Assembly (NCBI GenBank): GCA_028565635.1
Contig: JAOXYB010043170.1
Coordinates: forward strand, 1 to 27,207
Direction of reading: 5' to 3'
From: Phoronis ovalis
Taxonomy: Eukaryota; Phoronida; Phoronidae
DNA length: 27,207 bases
In this document: piece by piece, positions 13,701 to 25,700 of the stretch
How the letters are laid out: every line of letters begins with the position of its first letter
Position numbering within the stretch: position 1 is the first letter of the stretch
Position numbers and translations under genes: made by a program
Notes under the pieces: generated by a model
What the model saw: only the letters and a program-made list of their open reading frames with translations
What the model was told of the DNA's origin: nothing
The model's database searches: none

Positions 13701-16700
13701 GATAAATACAGCATGGAGCACATATGACCAATCTTTACTTGAATTTCTACATAATATCGGTGCAGATATGTTCCCTGGTCAATATCCATGGAAAAACAAC
13801 TTGAATCCAATAAATAAAATAGCCTCAGAAGGGAATGTAAATCTCATGAAAAACATAGCAAAAATATTTAAAACAACCGTACTGAAGCCTGAAACTGATG
13901 GACAAACAGCACTTCACTATGCTATACAAAACGAGCACTTCACGATGACAAAGTACCTGATAGAAACACAGCCCAAGATTATGGATGTTAAAGACAAAAA
14001 TGGCGTGTCACCATTAGATATTTGCCTACACATCAAAAAGAGTGAGATATTGATAAGACTTCTGATCCGCAATGGATGCAAATTAACAGGTAGTAACCGT
14101 TTGTCAACTCTTGTGCCCATACTTTATGTAAACTTCCTTTCACACAGTTATAATTAAAATGCCACCTTTTTATATTTTAGATATTGTGACTGAAGCTTGG
14201 AAAACATGGGATTGTGCTACTTTAAAGTTACTTCATAAAAACAAAGGAGACATTACGAAAGTGCCATTCCCTGACAGTCATCTACATCCTGTTTTAGTAG
14301 CGGCAGAATGTGGCAAGTTTGAAGTTGTTAGATTTTTAGTAGAAGATGTGGGAATCAAAGACAATGCAAATTTGTCAGCTTCTTTGTTACATGCTGTTAA
14401 GTCCCAACAGTATAACATTATTAAGTACTTGCTTGAAAAGTGTGATAAAGATGCTCCTGATTTGCAAGAGAAATCACCAGTGGACATTGCGCTTCAACTT
14501 GAGGATAGTGAGATGCTGAGAATACTGATAAATCATGAATTTAATATATTTAGTAAGTATATACATGATTGTATGTTCACATCCCATTTGTAGTACAAAA
14601 GGAGTAACTTTATATCATAAAAATATGTGAATATTTATTTCTTAAAAATAGCAAAAATTGTTACTGACACAGCTACTTCTTTATACTCTCATTAGAATTG
14701 CACCCAGGATCTATTGACTATTTGCCAATAAAGCAGTTATGGTTGAAATTTAAAATTAACATAGCATATACATAAAACACTTTGTTTGCTTCTAGAAACT
14801 GTAACTAAAGCTTGGGAAAATTGGGATTGTACTACTTTAAAGATGCTTCATAGAAATCACGGAGACATTAAAAAAGTGCTAGGTTCTACAAGTCAACCTA
14901 TTGCAACAGCAGCAAAACATGGCAAGCTTGATGCTATTAAACTGTTAGTAGAAGATCTTAAGATTACAGACATGACTGTTTTGTCAGCCGCACTGTTACA
15001 TGCCGTGGAGTCCAAACAGTATGAAGTAGTTCAGTATTTGATTGAAATAAGTGATAAAGATGCTGTTGACTTGCAACAAAGATCAGCAGTGGATATAGCA
15101 CTTCAACTTGAAGATAGTGAAATGCTCCACATACTAGTTAACAACAAATGTAACATAGAAAGTAAGTAAAAATAGCAAGAAACAAATTAATTGTAAGTGC
15201 TCAGAATAGTTCTTTTCTTTTCTTAAATCTTGCAAAACTATCTTTTGCGCTGATAATGCTATCTCAAATATAATATTTACATGGTCATCCTGCACCACAT
15301 GGTGCTTGATGTATATTTGAAATGGAATTTGTGTGCAAATGAAAAGTTCTCCTGGTAGTTTGTGCCCTTTTTCATTCATAGGTATAATCACTAAGGCATG
15401 GAACAATGGTGACTGCAAGAGTTTGAAACAACTGCAAGTAGCTGGTGCGGATATATTCATCTGGATTGAAGGATTGCACCCAATTCATCGAGCTGCAAAA
15501 CTTGGGATGATAGGAGTTATTAGGTTTATCGTAGAGGATCTTCACCTTCACATATGTTTATTCTTGGCATCAGATAAAAAAATGACAGCTTTAGAACATG
15601 CAGCAGTCTCCAAGAATGAAGAAATTTTCAAATATCTGTTAAATCACCTTCAAGACTCACAAATTAAAGGTAAATACCATGAATGGTATCTTTTTTCAAT
15701 TTTCAAATCAATTGGTAATCTTTTGACTTTTTACGGTTTAAGTTCTAGAGAGGATCCCTTGTTTTTTAAAAATATACAAATAAGTTGCTACGTGACAAAG
15801 GGAACAAGCTATAATATTTATTGACCTTAATTTTGTTTAACAGCTGCAGTAAACAGAACCTGGAAATCATGGAACACCATAGTTTTGAAAATGTTTCAAA
15901 AATTTGGTGTAGATGTAATTGAAGGTCCCTTCCCGTGGGGGCAGACACCTCATCCATTACATCAAGCAGCAGAAGTAGGAAACCTAAATGTTGTAAAATT
16001 CTTGTTGGAAGACCTCAAAGTAAATATCAACATTCGATCTAATAAGAATATGACAGCTCTGCATTATAGTGCATTAAGCCACCATAAAAAATCAGACATT
16101 GTAAGATACTTAGTGAGCAGAGAAGATTGTGACATAGATGCAATCGATAGTGAGGGTAAATCGGCCATAGAAATGGCAGTTAACAAATCAACAATAGCAG
16201 ATTCCAAAGAAGTCATGAAGATCTTAGTAACCAAGGGATGTGACACAAATAGTAAGTAAAAAATTATGGCAATGTCTTCTGGATCCTGTAGCATATTTAA
16301 GTAAGAAACTAGACTTATGGTGTCACACGGCAACACAGTATACATCTTCCAACACAAAGTTTTGTCATGGTAGCCATTTTGGATTCAAGAGGGCCATTAA
16401 ATTTTCCACTATTAAGAACACAGCAAACATTTTTTTTAAATAATTCGCATTGCATTGAAGTCGGTCAAGTACTTTCCAAGAATATGTTTTTACATTTACA
16501 TCCAGAAGGCCATCAGCTTTTCACACCAATTACAAGTAAGCATTTAGAACGTACTAGATTTTATTAAAGTTATATCTGGTATAATTCTGCAAATGTTTTG
16601 TAGGAATCCAAAGTAAAGCTTGGGAAAAAAAGCAACTAAAAGTTCTTAAGGATTTGCTTGACATGGGCATTGAAGTGTTTGAAATTCCAAATATTACGGA

Positions 16701-19700
16701 ACAAGATCATCCCCTCTATGAAGCCACAACAAATGGCCATTTGAAAACGATTAAATTCATATCAGAAAATAATCCAAAATGGATAACCGAAACAACATTC
16801 ACTGGCAATGAAACCGCACTTTCTTTAACTTACGAAGCTTATCAAAAAAGTGAAAAAGGTTTGAAATATAAGGAAAAGCGAGCATATCAAGATACAATTA
16901 AAAAATTAATAAGTTGTGGATCAGATGTAAATAAAACAGGTTCGGATGGCAAGGCATTGTTACACAGAGTTGTGATGGCTTGTGACCAAGAAATTTTGCT
17001 GTTGTTGCATAGCCAGGACTGCAATGTAAATATAAATATAAAGACAAAAGATGGAAAAACACCACTGGATATTGCAATGAACCTAAAAAACCGCGACAAA
17101 AACATAGAAACATATCTATGTGAAAGAGGAGCCAAACCAGGTAAGATAACTCGCTGAATTAATACAAGCAAAACATACAACATGCAAAACAGTTCAAAAT
17201 CATAAAGATGGGACTGAAAGAAGTATATGTCACCTGGACTTATTCTGATATAGGAAATATTCCTTAAGTACAAGTTCTTAGAGCTGCAATGCTTTCCCAA
17301 TTCAGTATTGTTTAACCATTACGAAACACCAGGTGTGGTATGATCTCTGACTGGAGCAGACTTTTTATGTATAAAAATAAAACAAAAGAAACTTTTACTA
17401 TTAAATAAAATTAGTACAATGTCACATGCCTTGCACAAAAAATGGAATGTATTTATTTGAATTTTTAACAATAACCTTATCTGTATTACAGAAACATTAG
17501 GAAACAAAGTTAGTTTGAAGTTTCACAGATTCACAGGTATGTATCTTTAAAAGTACTTAAATTATTAATTTTCCAGATTTTTTTGTAAAATCTAAAAATT
17601 TTAGATTATGGAACATTCGTTATTGAAACCTATAAACAAAGGTGCATAGCAATCCCACAATTTAAATTTATAACTGCATTATTTTGAAATGCGACTTACA
17701 AAAATTTTAATTTTCGCAAATGGCCACCTCTGAGCACATAACCAGATTAAATGATAATTCCTTCTACAGCTGTATACTTTAGATTCTCTATTTCACATTA
17801 ATACTGTGTTAAAATTATTCATTTTGATCTACCACAACTATTGCTGAATGCACATGTATCAATTACTTGATTTCTTAAAATATAGGAACGAAAAAAATTG
17901 ACGATAACCTCCCTAGTAGGTGTGAGCCACAATTATTATGCAATTCAACTTGGTCCCTAAATTCGTGTGGAGATATAAGCCTGACACCCAGGATTCTGCG
18001 AAAAACGAAGACTGCATCATCCTGGACTTTAGCGGGTTCTGCCTTATCTATGGGGGAGAATTATGATATAACTGACCAAATAGGATTTGCTGTTATCATC
18101 AGTAACAAGCACTTCACAGATGGGTCACCAACCAGACACGGAACTGACCTAGACCGAGGTGAGAACAAAATTACTGACAAATAGCATATTAAGCATAACC
18201 AAAAAGCTAATGCTGCTCAGTTTAAATGTGATTTATATGTGACTCAATCAGATTTAGCACACTGTTTTTTACAATGTAATTTTGCAGGTTAAGCTGCCTG
18301 ACATAAGCTCAAATAGACTAATTATACTAGACTAACTAAATACAATTGCAAATTTTATATCATTCAGATAGACTAAAGGGAATATTAGAAGATCGTGGTG
18401 TTCTGGTGCATATGTATGATGACTTGACAGCTGGAAAAATGCAAGATGTTTTGTCTCATTACCAACAACAGGACTACAGTAGATATGGATGCTTTTTCTG
18501 CTGTATTATGACTCATGGACGTCACAGTCAAGTCTGTGGATCAGACGGACAAGAAGTACCCATAATAGGATTGCTAGATTATTTTATAGATTCCAAATGC
18601 ATAACACTGTCAAATAAACCAAAAGTGTTTATCATAGTGGCATGCCAATCTGGGCATCCAGGTAAAGGTCAAATTTGTAATTAAATATAATTTTTTCCAG
18701 TTATTACCTTTAAGTGTCCCATTTTTAAAAGATAAAATCATTCGGTCATTTAAAACCATCAGAAACCAAAGTTAAGTTTATTACAAAGTCTATAACTTTT
18801 GAATCCATTTGTCAAGCTAACAGTACTCAATGTGATCCCTAAATGTGTTAAATGAAGCACTGCTGAAAATAATACTAGCTATTCTATTGCAGATTTAAAC
18901 CATAGCCTACTTGATCATTCAGAAAAGGACCATCTTGTTGCCCTGTCTACACTGCCCGGTAAAGACTCATTCAGAGATCCCGATGGGGGCACATTCTTTA
19001 TTCAAGATTTCCTTAAGAATTTAGAAAAGCATCCAGACTCAGACCTGCATAACATTTTGATAAACACAAATAAAAATCTTTATCAAAGAGTACTCGTAGA
19101 TGATGATGGTAAGCCAATAAAATTGTCATGTACTTTAATCACTACATTGACAAAACAGCTTCACCTGGTGTCACAGAAACAGAATGAACAATGTCAGGAT
19201 GATTGTACCATAAATAAATATCAGACAGTAGGCACAAACCAAAGAGTAGCCAACGGACAGGAAATTCAGACTTTTAGCACACTAGGAACATTAACATCAG
19301 GTAATCATTTTTGTCAAGAGAGAAGTGCAGAAAATAAGGAGGAACAAAACTTGCACACAACTGTGGAAATAGCTCCAAGCAAGCTTTCAAATGTTGAAAG
19401 TTCTAGACAACGAAATGTTACGAAAAAAACAACAACCCTATTTAAAAGATCTAAAAGTAGGGAATGTAAAAAAAGATATTCGAAAAAGTGACTAGTAAAA
19501 GAATGGTTTATGTTTGCAAACAAGTGTACTTACAGCGCAGTTTTTACAGCAAGGTCCTGTAGTACACCTAGCCCATGGCTTCAGTAAACAGGTGTGTGGA
19601 TCACAACATGGGTCCTGACAAACCTGAAGAAATATGGAAGATTAACTTGAATTGTTAAAACATTTCCTGCGCGCTTTAAGAAAGTGTAAACACATTTTTC

Positions 19701-22700
19701 ATTTTTTAAAATTAAATTAAAAATTGTGGGTATACTTAATATGAACTTTTTGCTATATCTAGTTTTCCATAAAGGGTGGTAATTGCAATAAAATTCCAAA
19801 CAATGATTCAATGTTTTTAAGTTATGCTTATTGAAAGATTTCATCTGAGAGAGAATAAAATAATAAATTGCTGAAAAATATACATCTTTAATATTTCAAC
19901 AACATAACTATATGATCATTGTCATTGTTAAAGTTCCTTCCTCTGTGGAATTTTTTTAAGGCTAGTTACTCACTGTAGTTGGCCCACAATCACATTCTTC
20001 ACTTCTTTCTAAGTATGTGTTACCACAGTACTGGGGATAGGATGAAGTCTGAAATATAAAACACATCAGTCAGTCCCCGTAAACTTACAACTTAGGCACA
20101 GATAATTAGGCTTGCACCAGAAGAATTTCATTATTTTTTTCCTTATTAGAGGACTATGAAATGCAAAAGTAGGCTTGCATTTAAATCTATCAGACTGATA
20201 GTATCATTAGAAATGGCGTCCTCCACTAGAAAGAACATCATTATTTCAGGCTGGGGAGTATTCCTATTATTTTTAGGTGGGGCATACTTCGTGTCTTTCA
20301 TATTCAGAAATTCAAAAATTTGGTTTGCTTCCCACACGGAATAAAAATTTGGATTGCTTAAAAATGCATAACTTTCTAATAATTCGGATTGCTTGCATGC
20401 TGTTTTTCAAAATATTGGATTGCAGCTTAAATATTTTAAATTTTGAATTACTACCACCACTATATTTCCATTCTGTTGGCTGTACTGTTAGCTTAAATTT
20501 TAGATTTGCTTCAGTAGCACATCCACCTGGTATCCCACTTCTACCAAACTTCACTATCAATGATCCGGATGTTGAGAAAACGAAGAAAACTTTGAATATA
20601 AGAATTAAATTTAAATATAATAATACTTCATCGGTATTACATCCTATTCACTAATAAAGCCAGCAAATCAATCTGTAAGCAAGTCTGAAGTTCATTGTTA
20701 ATTTTTCTGAATTGCAGTTTTTGTAATAGCAGAACGAGCCTTTACCTCTTCGCCCAAAACTGGCTAAGTATGACAAATTTCAGTGCAATTGTGCATTTTT
20801 AGTATTGCTAATTCTAATTTCTGAACTCTCAATTTTATACATTAAAAAAAATTATCAAACCTAAACAACAAATTCGCACACTTTTACCAGTTTATTTTGC
20901 TTTGTTTTTCTCTTTCAGTACAATTATGAGCAAGTCACCATTTATTTATCTCTGTGTGCTGGTGCAATGAGTTCATGAGCTGTTTTATTTCTGTAAACCT
21001 CTATAGTAACTGATACACAGTCAGGCACATTGCTTGTTGTAAACCCCTGCCGAATTTCATGCCAATCAAGAATGAAAATTTCTTTGAGAAAAGTTACTCA
21101 TTACGGTTCCTCAGACAACTTCTGTAAATTCTACATAAGCCAGTCCCTTTGATTTTTGTAATTTGAAAATAAACACTTCTGCTGTTTTCTGTGCAGTAGC
21201 AGATCACTAACTAACCCACACAGAGAAAACTAGTGCAAAACAGAACAGGTACACATGAAAACATATCAACAAGACGAAACAAAGTGATTTCAGTTTTTAA
21301 AAAAGCGACATAAAAAATTAAACAAATGAGAAGAAATCAGTAATTATTCCCACATAGCATGCAAAGGACATTTATTCTGTAGAGTGTTTTTAAACACCTT
21401 AAAAGGTGTACAAACAGTTTATAATTAAACATTTTCTCCTGTGTTTGTGCTTTTATAATCAAAAATGGTTGTTTTTGATAAATCAGGCACTTCTTTGGAT
21501 CAGAAATTGCCAATATTGAGGCACAAAAATTAATTTTTAATTGAACTCTATATATTTTATTTTGACTGACATCTGCTGACTGGAATTGGAGTAAAGATGG
21601 CGGGTCTGTTAAGTAATTGGATATACAATTTTTTTTTGGTGGGTTTCCTGTCAAGAATTGGATGCATTGCTGGGATTAAGTTATACTTTGAGTCTCTAAC
21701 TGCAAGAAAGCCACTGGATGCACCATTAGAGAATAGATGGACATGCGAATATGGTGAAAAACACATTCAAGGCTATTGGGAAATGTATTCCGGTGTCTAT
21801 TCAAATACTACCCTATATGGCCTATGATAAATGTAAAGAAACACAGAGTGCAATAATAATCTGTCACAATGCAGCTCAGATAAAACATTCTTATGAGTTC
21901 ACACATGTAAGAATTATACTCTAATTCTAATTAATACTGTCATTACATAATTACAAGGCACTGTAATAAATAAAAAATATCTGCAGATCTCCTTAATTCT
22001 ACAATTTAGTGCACTAAAATTTTGTCCTATTGTGTATAAAACTTCAGACAAATCTTCACATTTGTAAGAATAAAAACAATAAAAGTTCAAACAGTCAGCA
22101 GGATAAGATTTGGTTTAAAGCAAACAGCAAAACCAAACAATAAATACACAAGATAAATATACATACACTATCCATAGGAAAGGCGTAGACCTGTAATCAG
22201 TAAAGACATCCTGTCTATCACAGAATTCACCAATCAAATGAAATCCATTTTCAAAGATAGCATTAACTAGGATACTTAAAATTACCACGTTCTCAGCTCA
22301 ACTAAACCAGACAAGTTTTTTGAATAGTAACATAACTTGTGATTGGTCAGAGAGATAAGGTAGAAAATCTCTCTTCTGAAAAGCAATCCATGAGGTAACA
22401 TTGCACACAGGCTCTCTGTGTTCTAACACACCACATAATGAACTAACCTGATCAGGTTCATTGAAAAGACAAACTCCGAGTCCAGTTCCAAGTGCTATTT
22501 TGTATGATTTCTCACTGCATGATGAGAAACTTCTTGGTGCCTCCCCTTCATTGCTGTAATGAGAAAAGTGTTTAAGATGCACAAAACATGACTACAAAAC
22601 TGTATATGCCATGATGCTAACGCAGTTCGCAGGTATGTCATTAATTGCATGACTTTACAGGCATGTATTTACATTTTTCTGCTTATTTTTTAGCCACTTG

Positions 22701-25700
22701 ATGCTTTGAGTTAAATGGTCTAGCATAGCTGTTCTGGATCTTACTGTTAGGAGTAACAGGACTTGATTATTTGAGGATAAGAACAATAACCAAAACAAAA
22801 CCTACATAAGTTAAAAATACAAAAAAGCAGAATTTATTTAGAAAAACTGTTACCCTTCTGGAAAATTATGATCAACAGAACAACTCACAAAATGTCTTCT
22901 GCCATAAGACATCCAAGAGAGCGATCACAGCTGCAATGTGATGGATCGTTGTCATGATTCAAACCAAGGTTATGTCCAATCATATGGCTTAACACAGCTG
23001 CTAACTGATGAGGCTCATATGGATTGGGGTCCTACAGTAAAGAAAGCACTGTATGTTTATCACATCATACCATTTTATCACTGTTTTAATGTTTTAGTCT
23101 CAAGATATCGCAGAAAAAAATTTGTCAGGTTTGGCCCACATAAGAAATAAAGCATATAATTATTTCAACCTAAACCTATATGCTATGTGGAATGTAGTGA
23201 TTAACAAATTATCTTTCCTCACCAAATAGATGAACAAGTAAATGAATTGAAGATTTTCAGCAAAAAACTTAGTCAAACGAATGGAGAAATGTAGTATATA
23301 TTTTCTTGCCTCGTTAACTGCAACAGCTCTACTAGAACACACGGAATCTGGCACAGCCATTCCAGCCTGGTTATTTTCAAATGTGCGAGCTCTGAAAGTT
23401 TCATAGGAAATTATAGATATAAGTGCATTGAGTTATCAAACTGATGCTATACAAAATCTGATTTCATTTGTCAGCCAATTTATACATTTTGAGCATTTGT
23501 TTACATTAATTTAAACAATGTCGGTAAAAAAATAAAATGTATGGCTGTGTAGTATTTTTATAAGTCATCTTGTTTACATAAAAATAAGAAACAAAAATTC
23601 ATTGCTGCCACATTAAAACATGCCTTAATCAAGTGTGTTGGAAAGAAATTAATTCCAAGTTTCTATTTGTCATGATATCTGGTAGATAAGCATCCCCTTA
23701 CATCCATGACTAATTACTAGAATTGTGACGAAGCATTTACAAAATTCTCCATAAATCTGAGTGTGTGAATCACAGCAATATACACTTTGCAAACAAAACA
23801 AAAGTGTCAACAAGTTAATCAACATCAACTTACGTAACAAAATGAGCAACATCATGCCGGATATTTTTCAGTCGGACATCTTTAAATGTCATAAAACTAT
23901 GCAAAGTTTCTCTAACATTTGGTGAAACAGTAAACTGATCCCCCTCATTCCAAACTTCCACAAATGACAAGGCCACACGTGTGTTCACTTGCTTGTAATA
24001 CTGAAAAACAAATCATGAAATACAATTATTTTGCACATAACAGAACAAAAAAACAGTTTCTATACTAAAACTAGGACAGATAACACAGACACATTCAGAT
24101 TTTGGAGCCAGAGATTTCAGGGTTAAACAATAGCAGTTTGGTGGGACTGAAGATGTATGTAAAGATCTTCTAAAGGCAAAAAGAAAACTGAATTTGGATT
24201 ATATTTCCGTATAGCCACATTGATGTACTTTGGAATAAACTAAGTCTTGTTGTGTCTAATAAGCTACTTAACAAGGTTTGCAAGACTGGAATGTTTATTG
24301 TAAAAAACATTCCCATGGAAATAAAACTTAGTATGTAGTTGTGCTCCATGCAACATTTGTAATATTGGTGATTATATCACAGGTCGTGTACAAACAAGCA
24401 ATATCACCACCATGCTATTAATGAGGTTTAGTACATAATTTATCCAGCAGTGTCCTGACCAACTCCTCTTACTGCATACGATCACAGCACAGATATCAAA
24501 TTGACACATAGCCTTGCAGATAGGAAAACTGTGGACATCAAAAGCAACAAGTTAAGTTATAGGCAGTCTCATTTTCAGTGTTTTCCTCATTCTACCATTT
24601 AAACGACTCTTACCATGTCAACAATGTTAGACACTTGAGAAGCATATGTAGTCACTGTCTCCAGGCTCAGATTTTTCTGGAGAAACTACAACAGAAACGG
24701 TACACAAAATGTACTACAAACTATTTAGTAATAAATTAATGCAGTATTTAAAAAAAACACAATAAATCAGCTCTACTCAAAGGTTATGGGTCTTACATAC
24801 CCTGTCAAGGACATTTACAGAGAGATAGCTAGGGTAAATATGAGAAGGAATTTTTTTAAATATTTAAAAATATATATTACAAAATTTTTTTTTAAGCATT
24901 TCAAAGACATTTTGATATCATAAACCAACCAGTTAACAAAGTACAGTGTACGATATGACAAGAAAATCAAATATCACACAAATTAATGCAAACTTATGTA
25001 ATACATACCATTGAATAGTCAAAAACAAGGGCCATTTCCAAGTACTTCACCTCTTCCATAACATCACGTTTTTCCTGAAACACATTGTGATGTTTATTAT
25101 TTATTTTGGCATGAGACTATAAAATCAAAGTTGACAATTCCTCAGACACAAGTAGCACTCACGTATCAAACAAAAAAATGGGCTTATTGTTTACTTACAG
25201 CAAGCAACATATATGAAATTTGCTTTCATGCATAAACAACATTGCCCTGTCCTTGAGGCTCACAAAGCACCCCTTTACTATGATGAGCATTGTGGTTAGA
25301 ACACATTCCAGACACATCACCTAAACTATTAATACAAAGAAAAATGTGGAAACCTTTGAAGATCACTTTTAAATCTTATGTTGCATTCAGAGTGGATCAC
25401 ATGGTTCTACAGTTCTCATTTTGTACTTGTTCTAAAAAAAAACATTGTGTGAAACTTACTCTAAATGTCATCAGTTTCCTCTTTTGTACAAATTCACGCG
25501 GGTAAAGATGTTGGTAAGACTGCCACTGGCCACTTTGATTACCTGCAAATAGGAAAAGAGATATTTTCAAACAGTGAAGATTTACACAGCCATATTAAAA
25601 GCAATGAACAAAATGATTTCACTTCGCTTTTAGCACACCAGCACTTATGAGATGTTGTAATGATGCTGTTAGATTGGATTACATAGCTGTAAAGTTCCCC

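Noticed and set aside
16887..17300. 137-codon minus-strand frame opposite module exon 7
   Set aside because: It is the antisense shadow of a phase-matched ankyrin exon.
8114..19533. Idea that the ankyrin-caspase region is an assembly artefact inside the ADAM gene
   Set aside because: Splice sites, phases and intron composition are consistent throughout, and the ADAM exons on both sides join with exact family spacing; an inverted nested gene explains everything.
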